From contig NC_067196.1 in assembly GCF_000699445.3 (NCBI RefSeq), forward strand, positions 22,647,116-22,711,115: 64,000 bases of DNA, given 5' to 3'. The DNA is from Schistosoma haematobium. Lineage: Eukaryota > Platyhelminthes > Trematoda > Strigeidida > Schistosomatidae. The notes beneath the pieces are model-generated. The model was given only the letters and a program-made list of their open reading frames with translations, was not told the origin of the DNA and did not search any database. Made by a program: the position numbers and the translations under genes. This document shows positions 14,601-25,800 of the stretch, piece by piece (positions within the stretch are counted from its first letter, which is position 1; every line of letters starts with the position of its first letter).

Positions 14601-17600
14601 TTATCTCGCGTTAGTGAATAACGGAATTACATAAGTCGAATACGAGAATGAAGTTTGAATGCGTATATTTCATACTATCGTTGATCTGACAAATGAGCGG
14701 AGAAACAAAAAGAGAGAGAAGCGAAATGACACGCGGTGGAGAAGGAGTGTGGGCCAACTCAATTTAATCAAGCGTTAATCGATATTTATAGTCGCATAAA
14801 AATGAGTTCCAGATATGTAATGAATGGGATAAAAAGTGCACACAAATACGCTCATATGAAAGCAGTCAAGGTTGATAAGCGAATAATTGACAAGGTCAAA
14901 ATGTGATTTAAGAAGAATGAATTAATTGGCTTGTCCGAAAACCAAAATAAACTATGTGAACTCGTATAGTAACCGATACTACAAAACCAACTACCCTTTC
15001 TTAAAGTACTTATGGTCATATTCTCAAAAGCTAACATTAGGGACCAAGGAAAAACAACAATTGTCAGCCCCATGGGTAAAGATAGTACACCCCGTCGCAT
15101 ATATGTTAGCAAAATCAGATTTATGAAATAATGATCCATCGTTTTAGTGATTGTTAAAATATTTGAGGTGAGGGGGGGGCGAGGATGAACCACTATATTT
15201 GAATATATATGTGTCTGTGATATGTTTCTAACTGAACATGTTTTGATTTTTTTGCAAATTATGGTCTGTGAAAAAAGTTTCTAACATTGTGTAAGCGTTA
15301 TATATCAGTAAATAGTCTACCATAACGAAAAGACAATGTTCGTTTAATTAATCGTTTTTTCAGGGTGACGGAACCGGATCGTTTAGTATTTATGGCGGTG
15401 TACAATTTGCAGATGAGAATTTTGAAGTGAAACATTGTACTTGTGGAATGCTGTCTATGGTAAGTAATGTGTGCTTCCCTCTTTTTGTCTCTCTCTTGTC
15501 CCACTATTTAGTTCCTATTTTCTTATTTGAATTTATTCATTATGCAACGCTGATATGTACTGAATAGTTTTTTCAGTTTAAAACATTATACTTGGTTGCA
15601 CTGGTAAAGGTTTGTAATTTCTCCATTTCTTTTTGTTCAGAAATTGAATTGAATTGTCTTTTACAATATATGCATTGTGTACAGATTGCCTGTATATGTG
15701 GCGTTATGTCACAAGTTTTAATATATTCGCTATGTGACTAATAGTGGAATTCAGAGACTGATAGATTTCAGTTTTGAATCCCTACTAATGACTATGTACT
15801 TCTTGGACAAGTTATTGACAATCTGTTATCTAATATCTCCTATTCAACTCGTCAAATCACCATATCATTACTATTCTTATGGATTTATGCACTGAAAAAT
15901 GAAATTCTCCCAATGATGTATTCAAAATTGAAAAATACAATTTTGGCGATAGGTAGTCAGTTCATTAATTAATGATCAGTAATTTACACCGTTGATCAAT
16001 GAATTAGTTGTTTTTATTACTCCAGCTTTATTATTAAGGATTACATATGATTTGATTACAAACCTCAACTCATGAGGTATCTACGGCAATTAACGCGTCT
16101 GCGTATATGAAGTGAGAAAGGCTTCCTGTAATAATATAAAGAGTAATTACAACATATGGTAGCGTTGATGACAAGTGGTAGCTGTATCTACTGTTAACAG
16201 CAATTTATAAGCTACGAAAATGGGAACTAAAAGCACATAGGTATGGAAGCTGTTGGGTTTAAACAAGGATTCTGGGAAAGTACGAAACTAAATAACTTAC
16301 AAAGGTTGAACGAAAATAATCACAATCAATACTGTAAATGTTATTAATCACACAACAAAGTACGTTATACCATACGTTCAGCAACTATTAGAGATGCAAT
16401 TGATTACTGAATATTAACAAGTAGTATAAGCAACAATTCTCGTAGCCCTTTGGTTACTTACGGTCGCAAGTGTGAATAAAGGAGGGTTGGACATTGGGCC
16501 AACAATCTAATCCCGTAGAAAACAATCTTGCAAGAAGAGTCGTGATGCCTCGTGGTGAAAGCCGAGATTCTTCGGAAGTCACGAGGCTGACGCCCTTCTA
16601 ACAACCAGAGCAGCAATTAATATGGGTACATGAAATTTCCGCATAATGTGGGAGACTGGCAGAACCAATCAAATAGCTAAAGAAATTAGGAGATACACCT
16701 TGACGGTGCTCGTAATAAGTGAAATCCATTGTACCCGTGTTAGACAGAAAAGATTATATTCGGGAGGTGCTATTTTATTATGGTCATGGAGAAGAAAATG
16801 CTATTTACACACAAGGAGTTGAACTGATGCTGTTCAAAAAGCACTAAGAGCACTCATGGATCCAGAATCATCAAAGCATTCTTCGAGTTAATAGCAATGA
16901 ATTTTATTTAGTGCTGTGCATCCACCAATGATAGCAATGAAGACGGTAAAGGTCAGTTTTACAAGGGCCTGCAGTTAATCGTAGAGAAATACCCCGGAGA
17001 AGACCTGATCATCCTGATGGGAGACCTGAACGCCAAAGTGGGAATGGACAACACTGGTTACGGAGATATTATAGGATGGCATGGACTGATTAGGAGAAAG
17101 GAACGAATATTGCGATAGATTTGCAAATTTATGTGCATTCAACAAAATGGTTATTGGCGGCACTATGTTCTCCCACAAACACATGCACAAATCTACATGG
17201 GTTTCATCGGATCACTGCAGAGAAACTGATCGATCATATTCGTATCACTAAAAAATTCAGAAGGTCAATGGAAGACGTGAGGACTAAGAGAGGAGCTGAC
17301 ATCACTTCAGATCACCATCTGGTGGCTGCCAAGATGAAACTGAAGCTAAAGAACACCAGACAATTTGTGAGACAGCATTGCAATACTTAATACAACATTC
17401 CTTCGACATACTGACTAACTCAATTAATTGAAAATAGATCTCAACAACAGGTTGAGGGCCTTACATCATCAACTCAAACAAGATGAAACTACTATGGAGG
17501 ATAATTGAAAAGGGAGCAAAGAAGCACTAACTTCAACATGTCAGGAGTTGGTGGGCCGCACGAAGCATCATCATAAGGAGTGGATCTTTATGGAAACTGT

Positions 17601-20600
17601 GGACAAGATTCAAGAAAGAAAGTAGAAGAGGACAGAAATTAACAACAGCCGAACAAGAACACAGGAAGTCAAGACACAAACTGAATACACAGAATCAGAC
17701 AAGCAAGTGAAGAAGAGCATTAGAGCCGATAGGCAGAAGTATGTGATAGAGCTAGCAACGACAACGAAAGATGCTGCATAAAAGGAAATAAGAAACAACT
17801 ATGTGACACAACAAAGGAACTGGCAGGGAAATATAGTAAACCAGAGAGACTAGTCAAGGACGAAGGTGATAAGCCAATCACTGAAAGTCAAGAACAGAGG
17901 AACAGATGGGTAGAGCACTTTAAAGAACTCATGAGTAAATCAGCCCCACTGAACCCACCAGACGTCGAAGCACCACACATAAACCTTCTTAGAGATGTCA
18001 CTCCACCAGCTATCGAGGAAATCAGGATGACCATCAGATAAATCAAGAGTGGTAAAGCAGCATGACCTGACAATATAACATATTAAACACTGAATTAGAC
18101 ATAAAATTAACTGCAATGTGCATTCCAAGCGAAGACCCTTTCCGAACAACGCCTCCTGCTCTTTCCCTTTCTCTTCTGGTGGTCGATTGGATTATGCTGA
18201 CCTCCACATCTCAGGAGAAGCACGGATTACAATGAACAACTTGGATGTGGCTGGATGATTTGGATTTGGCAGATGACCCAACTCTTCTATCCCATATACA
18301 GCAACAAATGCAGGTGAGAACAGCTGGTGTAGCAGCAGCCTCTGCATCAGTAGGCCTCAACATGCACAATGGAAAAGCAATATCCTCAAATACAACACAG
18401 AGATATCCAAACTAATCTCACTTGATGAAGAAGCTCTGTACGAGATGAAAAGTTTTACTTACTTGGACAGGTTCATCGATAAACAGAAATTATCTAATGT
18501 AGATGTAAAGACACGGATTAGCAAGTAAGGACAGTATTTCTACAACTGAATAACATACGAGATTCAAAACAACTGTCAGCCAACATCAAAGCGAGACCTT
18601 TCAACACAAACGTTAGGACAGTTTTATTGTATGTAGCTGAAACTTGGACATCCATCACAACCATCATCAGAATAGTATAGGTATATATAAATAATTGTCT
18701 ACTCAAGATACTTAGTGTCCGTTGACCGGATGGCATCAGCAACAACCTACTATGTCATACAAAAAATCAACTCAGCTGAAGTGGAAATTAGGAAAAGATG
18801 TTGGAGGTAGATAGGAAATCATTAAAATGCATCATGAGACAAGCTCTAACTTGGAATTTGGAAGGGAAATGGAAAAGGGAAAAACCAAGTAACACATTAC
18901 TTCGGGAATTTGAGGCAGATATTAAAAGAATGAATGGGAATCGGAAACGACTGGAAAGAAGAGTCCATGATGAAGTAGGTTGGTGACTCTTGGTCGACGG
19001 CCTATGCTCCACGACGGTTAACATTCATAAGTATAAAGCATCATACAAAAGAGTTAAATGGGAAGAGAATAGAGACAGAAAATGCAAATGAACTTAACAA
19101 CTGAAGCGCATCACATATAGGAAATCAAAATTAATGCATAAAACTCACTGATAAGTTCGTAATTAGTTAACATTAGTTTACAAATGGCCAAACTTATGTC
19201 AACACTTAATGACTTAAATGAAAGCTTATCTATCCATCTATCCCATATCTAAAGTATTTTGTTCTACACGTAAACGTGATGATAATTATTGAGTATAAAG
19301 TTTTATTTTTAATTGTCTAGTTTAGTAACATTTTTTAAATTTATTCTCTTTTAGGCAAATAGTGGTCGGGATACAAATGGATGCCAGTTCTTCATTACTT
19401 GTGCCCCTTGTGACTTTCTCGATGGGAAACATGTGGTTTTCGGTGAGTTTATTTGTAGTTCGTCAATTTGTGTTCTGAGAAATATTTTCAGTTTATTAAT
19501 ACGTTGACAACAAGTATCCTATAAAGTGAGCCACTCTTTTCTTAAAATATGTATGTTTCAACCCACTAATATGTTTCTAATCGTTGACATGTTATGTTCT
19601 GCGATTGCATGGGCTTCCCGCTTATATGTATACGCTTTCTGTATGCATTTCCAAACGAGCTACTTGGATGAGAATGTATAAGAAGGTTTTATTGGCCAAC
19701 ATAACCGAACAAATATGTACAACTCCCAATTAAGGAATTTCATATGATAGCGAAGGTGGTTTTGTTTTCTGTTTCTTTCAGAGTATTTGCAAACAGATGA
19801 TATGTGTGACTTCGAAAATCCATACATTTTCATTACATTCACTTCAATTTCCACTTTTGTATCGTCAGTAAGCCCTAAACGTATTGCTTAAATGCAAACT
19901 CGTTTCTTTTATTGGTCATTTAATTTCAATCATCACTGTTAGTGATTTTAAAAAAAATACAGTTTTCCTCTTTTAGGTCTCTAAGATGTAAACCGATATC
20001 CTAGTGTCTAAAATTTCAGCTTATTGAAATCCAGTCTTTTTTTTAACTATCATCAATCCTTCATAAAGATACGGAACATAGTATTTACCATCTCTTCAAT
20101 TAGTTGTTAAGATTTATTCGAATTTTTAAACTAACATTTCATCGTAGACCGATTGTTGTTGGGTGAACGAGTAATTTGCTTCGAGATCAACTTACCTATA
20201 GATTTTTAGTCCTCGATAATTCTTTTAGTCTTGGTCTTTAAACAGAGGATCAGAGGTATGAATATCAGCTTTGTTTTCAGGGCTAGGGTCACGTGAAGGA
20301 GTTAAAAATATTTATTGGTTTATGTATGGCCTTCATATGCCATAGATGTGTAGGAAATATTTTAAGCCTTTTTAACTCATAATTGCAGATATTTGTTTGT
20401 GTTTGTTGTTTGGGAACCAAAATATCTTGGCGATAATCAAGATGTACCTTAATTTATTGGATTTCTTCTAAATTCTACGTCTTGTGGGAAGCTGCTATTA
20501 GTAGGACTTTTCATTATTTGAGGGAAACGTCTTACTGCTGTCTGTTGTTTTTCAATACAGGCAACAAAATGATTTCACCTTTAAGCAACTTTCTAGTTTA

Positions 20601-21172
20601 TCTGAAATCTACATCATTAGCCTTCAAATGAATTAAACTGTCTTAAACTTGATTACACAAACTGTGCTTGTTTTCTTATGAGTTACTTCATCGTCAGTCT
20701 ACTAATTCATGTTAGTTGATTAAGGATCGCTAAAAGGAAGACCTGGATTCTTGTTATGTTATTTTTGGGACACACTATCTTGAAACAACTAATCCTTCTG
20801 TTAGGATCTAAACTAATGTCACAACCAGAGACTTTGTTGCTGAGATAGTTGAGCTGCAATTGATCTTCTGTATGGCCAAGATATTTACACTTTTAAACAA
20901 CGTATGTCCTCATTCGTTTTCGTCATTTTATTCTTACGATTTTCCAAATTCCAGTAACTTAACCCATTACATTTCCGTATAAAATATTCGTATATAGTTT
21001 TATTATTTTTAAAAATTACACTCCGAATATTATTTTCGGTCACATTCTTCTTTATTTATCAGGTCGAATTGTCGATGGGATGTTAGTTTTGAAGAAAATT
21101 GAAAATGTGCCAACTGGTGCTAATAATCGTCCGAAAGTTCCTGTACTAATATCACAATGTGGAGAAATGTAA
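11665..21172 (+). CDS. PPIH: spliceosomal cyclophilin H, peptidyl-prolyl isomerase
   Basis: Six exons: 11665-11751, 12984-13048, 13705-13816, 15364-15459, 19355-19442 and 21063-21172. All junctions are GT/AG and phases join to 558 nt, giving 185 aa. This is a cis-trans prolyl isomerase of the U4/U6 and U4/U6.U5 snRNP, where cyclophilin H binds PRPF4 in the nucleus. The protein is almost entirely one cyclophilin fold. The catalytic pocket is visible: R74, F79, M80 and Q82 ([12 protein letters not shown]), N122 and Q131-F133 (GCQFF), H146 (DGKHVVFG). The ending [12 protein letters not shown] is the PPIH-type C-terminus, and the length fits human PPIH (177 aa) plus a slightly longer N-terminus. 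One oddity: the tryptophan expected in CDWLDGK is Phe (F141). The start is the only ATG with a matching N-terminus. Introns are long (0.7-3.9 kb), and intron 4 carries an RTE element. Confidence 0.96.
11860..12000 (-). mobile_element. RTE-like LINE 3' UTR fragment
   Basis: Another short copy of the LINE 3' UTR (catatcaacatagtgtgatg; ttagtggtagtgaaagcgat), in PPIH intron 1. The rest of this 1.2-kb intron has no recognisable content. Confidence 0.5.
14530..15190 (-). mobile_element. possible LTR relic with TATA box
   Basis: On the minus strand a TATA-like box (gactataaatatcg, complement of about 14777-14790) lies in the middle of a roughly 650-bp segment with a homopolymer C tract near its start (g-run at about 15170-15179). 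It then runs towards a segment ending gagtcagatatcgggccac, which could be a primer-binding region. No partner LTR or coding part is visible. It lies in PPIH intron 3 (13817-15363). Weakly supported. Confidence 0.25.
16430..19030 (+). mobile_element. RTE-clade non-LTR retrotransposon, internally deleted
   Basis: In PPIH intron 4, in the same orientation as the gene. The apurinic-type endonuclease domain starts near 16620 (NMGT, then [19 protein letters not shown] at about 17013-17070, and [17 protein letters not shown] at about 17295-17345). The linker and RT N-part follow (RWVEHFKEL at 17908; IEEIRMTIR and SGKAA at about 18013-18063). The sequence then jumps to the RT C-part ([13 protein letters not shown] near 18255; [12 protein letters not shown] near 18346) and the tail [13 protein letters not shown] at about 18846-18885. 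The central RT palm region (about 300 residues in intact relatives) is missing at about 18080-18150. Many stops and frameshifts show that it is inactive. Confidence 0.85.
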
Positions 21173-21600
21173 ACAACTTGGATATGACCATTTATTGGAA
21201 TTATTCATTATTATTATTTTTATCATCACTACACTTGTTTGTGTATTGTACAAAGTATAACATTAAATGTTGTTTTCTGTGTGTCAAATCATAATGTTTT
21301 AATTAAATATAAATGATTATTTTGAACCTGTGTTCATTGGTTTCATGTGTATGTGTGCTGTTTTTGTTTCACTGTATACCTAGATAAATGAATTTTCCTC
21401 TTTTATTTAAAATTAATTTCTATGCATTAGGTTTATCTGTTAATTTAAAATATTTTTATATTAATTAGATATTTATAATGTGTAGCGTTAAATTATTTTT
21501 TCGACATAACATCTTCATTGATTGGTGGTGTGATAGAAGCAATAAAGCCACTTCATCCAACATTATTAACTCTATAAGCAATAGACTTATCTTGCTGACT
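21173..21600. other. PPIH 3' UTR and start of spacer
   Basis: AT-rich 3' UTR directly after the PPIH stop. No canonical AATAAA close by; attaaa at about 21261 and 21303 are possible variants. A (GT)n run lies at about 21634-21651. Confidence 0.45.
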
Positions 21601-21915
21601 ACTTGTGTATACCATTGGTTGGGTAGTCCGATCGTGTGTGTGTGTGTGTGTTAGTCAGTTATTCATATGCAACTTAGAACCTGGGATATACTTGCATTGC
21701 TTCAAGTTGCCACAGCATATCACCAGGTGGGATGTCACAGCAGGAGAAGTAGTAATAGCATTAGTGGTAGTGGAAAAGATTAGGCTAAGACAATGTGGTT
21801 TGAAAAGAAAAAGTAGATTATTTGTATGGCAAAAAATCGTAGTATAATTTATGAACTTGGTATCTATAACTAGACGAAGAGTGAATACAGTTGCGCCATG
21901 GTGAAAAATTCTGTA
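21600..21915 (-). mobile_element. RTE-like LINE 3' end
   Basis: Minus-strand LINE tail with the shared 3' UTR blocks (complement of caagttgccacagcatatca at 21704) and an adjacent coding remnant around 21880-21915. It is better preserved than the copies at 8.8 and 11.9 kb. Confidence 0.6.
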
Positions 21916-21947
21916 CCATGTGTATGTTTAATAATAAATATATTTTT

Positions 21948-22075
21948 TTGTTATATCCCAGTGAGTAGAAAGATTGTATTTCTGACGTTTCGCGACTTAA
22001 TGTAAGCCATTTCTTCGGAGTGAATAAATAACCGAATTCAGAAATACAAATTTTCTACTAATTGGGATATAACAA
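21948..22075. repeat. short palindrome of PLE terminal repeat, hammerhead relic
   Basis: Arms 21948-21985 and 22037-22075 are inverted copies (ttgttatatccca against tgggatataacaa). Read on the minus strand, 22020-21981 matches the hammerhead-like block seen at 35.7-36.0 kb, but the first box is CCGAAGA instead of CTGAAGA, so it is probably dead. It is followed by at-rich DNA up to the TIPIN exon at 22893. Confidence 0.6.
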
Positions 22076-22892
22076 TATATATATTTATTATTAACTCTCT
22101 ACCCAATGCTCAATTTATTTGAAACTTAAGTCCAACCTTGGAATTAATACCCATAAACTCATGTGTATGTTTGATTTATTGAGTCAATGATACTAAGTAG
22201 GTCCTATAAAGTGTCCGGCTATGAGTTTCACTGATCATTTTGTTACTAAATATTCATAATGGTAATACAAAAGTGTACTTCCTATGTTTTATTTTAAGAG
22301 ATTACATAACTTCTGCTTGTCGTTTGTGTATTAACATAATTTTATTGATATTCTATTTACTATGACAAAAACACGTAGACATTTCAACATGTATGAAAAA
22401 AGTAGGAACTTTTCATGAGATTCGTCTCCAATTGTTTTCCAGACTTCATTGTACTGTTTTTGTACCTTCAACCGTTTAATTGATTTTCATAAAAAAAGAA
22501 CCCAGAGTTGCGTACAAACAGTTCAACCAGATTGTTGAAAGTTATACAAATGGGTTTTTATAGTCCGTGCGAGTTGTGCACTTGTGCCATAATCATAGAT
22601 TATGTATACCTTCCTATTTGTCAACTCCATATAGCATGAAGTAATATAGTATATGCTTTAAACTACTTAATGACCAAAAGCTGAGTACTGTAACCATGCT
22701 GACTTACCTACAGGAGTCTGAATATTTGTGTAGTATCACTGACGCATACGCAACGTGTGTCTCAAAATTGACGACATAGTCGTGTATACTGTTACTTAAT
22801 AATATCATTTATAGGACTAATTTAAAACATTTTGTTTTTCGGTAATTATTCACCTTTTAAATTCATATTTCTTCTACTAATATTAATCATAG

Positions 22893-25800
22893 GCATCCAC
22901 AGAAATTGCCCCTAAAATCTCCGCTTCTCGTGTGCTAAGCAGTACTCGTATTTCTGAGTTAAATGATTCCAATGTGAGTTATTCATCAAAAGTAGGCAAA
23001 CTATCACGGCATCGATTACGTGTTGCGCTGGATGATGATGATAGTGTTAGCGATAAAGAAAATGACTATACAGATCTCGACATATCCACTCATTTACCGT
23101 CTTCTATTCCTCCAATTGAATCAACCAGAATCCCACGAGGTGAAGAATCTTCATCATCATCTGATGACGAAAGACGTTTAAATTATGAATCATCAGAACA
23201 AGAATCTAATAGTGGTGTTACTGAAGACGAAGCGGAATCTGTTGTCAATGTTGATTCTAATGATTCACATGTGAGAAATAACCGTCGTCGTGAAAATGAC
23301 TTAAAACGTGACTCCAAACGACGTGCTTACTCACCAAATGAAATTTCCGAAGGATACAATACTAATAACCAACATGAACTGCCGTCTGGCGCAGATGATG
23401 GTAAGCGAACTAACCTAAGATCAGTTCACATATTTGATCCCATATAAATCAGTTAATTGACTGTGTGGCTCACCTACCAAGTTAGTCATTAGGAAACATA
23501 GATCCGGACCCAATAATATGTACAGTGTTGAAGTTACCACACCACATCTTCACAGCAACAGACGAAATTGTAAAGATTAGTACTAAAATGCTAGAAGTAG
23601 TAGTAATATCAGCTATAGTAGAAAATAGTCAATAAAAATAGTTTATTTGTGGAAACTCCCGACCGTTGTTGCTACCTTGACGTGGTGATCGGGCTTGCCT
23701 ATCGTGATGAAGCAAACGAGCTATACTGGCTAGAACAACCGTTCCTCAAGGTCCTACCATGTCAGACAGGTCGGTTGAACAGCGGTAAAACTAAAAGCAA
23801 CAAACCTAAGGTCCGAAGGCGAAGTTGTACTGCTGACTGTAGAGAGGTGTGACAGCAGTAAGGTGTTTCCTTCAGACAACCAGCATGACAGCGATGCTGC
23901 CTTCCCACAAGGAGGGGTGGGATTAGAAAAGGTCGACCCTAAAAATGCACACCTCTCCTTATCCCACGGATACCCGTCTCCGGCAGCAAGGTCTCAGCAA
24001 GTACGGAGCTAACACAAAAATTACCCATGAAAAGGTCGTGTGTGACCGACCTTAAGCAGTTGTCCCTTGGGCACTGCAGTCACGCTCTCGGGTCACTAAG
24101 ACCACCTCTAATCCGATTTCTTTTTCAGGTACCTCCAGAACAACCCTTCCACGGTGTGGGCAACCGGGAAGTGATAGCCGCCCTCATACCTCTAACAACA
24201 CTCAAGACCACTGACTGACTGACTGTTTGTGGAAAAGTCAGTGGGTTTGTAGTATAGATTGATTTTGAAACGAAGGATCTTATGGAAGAAGATTAGTGAA
24301 TGTATCTGCGCCATTACAACCAAGTACTCAGCTTTGAGCCGATTTATTTTCTTGTGAGGGATTTACTAATACTCTCCAGCTTCTCAAACCGAAGTAGGTA
24401 GCGCAAATTGTTTCGAACTTGTGATGTATTTGTTGGGAACTGAATACTTCAATCACTGAACTATTGTTCCGGTTTTACACATATACCTCTAATGTAATAT
24501 GTCATAGTAGTAGGTGTTTTAGTCTGTTTTATTCCATATAGCATTAAATTTTGTTCGAATAGCCGTCAGTCAATCATAGTTAACGTAAAACCTGACATAT
24601 ATCGGTTTAAGTCGCTCCATCAAATTGTCAAGATAAACCCCATTCAGGGTAGTAGAAGTTGTAAAGTATCAGGAGTAGTAGGAAAGATTAAGTACAAAAA
24701 ATAAAAACATGTGTAGCGAGGTTCTACAACTCGGGATCTTGGGAAGATAAAAAGTGGATGCACCTACACCATTGCTAACGATCTTGAGCTATCTCACTCA
24801 TTGTCTCTACCCATTGGTTACGACAATCCCGCCGAACCCAACCAGATAATCTACACCTACCGACGTGATTTAGCTCAACTGTCAACGACTTCATGGATTG
24901 GTGTCCTGCTTTGCCTTGGTTTTCCCTAGCTTCCCCCCAGCCTACTTTGCTAGGCAACATCATCCATCTATGTAAGTGGTGGTTGAACATTCATAATACA
25001 TGTAACCATCTCATTCGATGAAGATTCACTAATTCACCAACCTGTGTAAATTTCAAATAAGAGATTGTCAACATTTTGACCTTTTAGTTCTTTCTTTTTT
25101 ATTATTCTTTTGTATTTAGATGCGGTGGACACTGATGTATTGGAGAGATTACGTAAGATTTCCAAAGGAGCAGCGAAACGTGTTGTCAAGAATCCTCGTC
25201 CCAAACTTGATCCTCAAAGGTAATCATTACATTTTATACCTCATATATATCCACGTAGAAGGTTACTCACTATTTTATTGATCTTCCTGTATTATTTATT
25301 CTATACTGTTCTGAGAAACTTCGTTGATTTATCTACATCTATCTCTTTGCCAACAAACTATTTGCGAGCCACTTAACTTCTGCTTTTTTGGTTTTAATAA
25401 CACCTGATCTATCTGATTTGGTTCTATTCAACATAATGTATGTATTGATGACCGTTTTATCAAGATATTTAAAATAAAAGCCTATTGTAAATCGTGTTTA
25501 ACTGAAAAATATCTATTGTCAGTTTGTCCATATTACATCTATGGTTAAGGAGTTTAAGACGATATGTATATTCTGTTTTCCAGTGATTCATTTGTTAATG
25601 AATATACATTGTGTATTTACAATATTGATTACTTATGAGCAGTGTCTCAATAGTTCAGGAGCGAGACTACAATTTATAGATGAACCAACCAGATTTAGAT
25701 TAACAGGTCTTGGATTTTGGCGCGAAATTCGTCCATCCATTTGGCTAAATATCCTTTTGGCATTATAGCTGATGTCGGTTCGTGATGAAAACCCTAAATC

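Noticed and set aside
14852..15193. 113-codon minus-strand open frame
   Set aside because: Falls in a non-coding LTR-like stretch in a PPIH intron; no recognisable domain.
17610..19024. Several minus-strand open frames
   Set aside because: Antisense shadows of the RTE element, which is coding on plus.
23649..24218. Open frames METPDRCCYLDV... and similar at 46363
   Set aside because: Both lie in the repeated LINE 5' region and are identical because the repeat is; no gene features.
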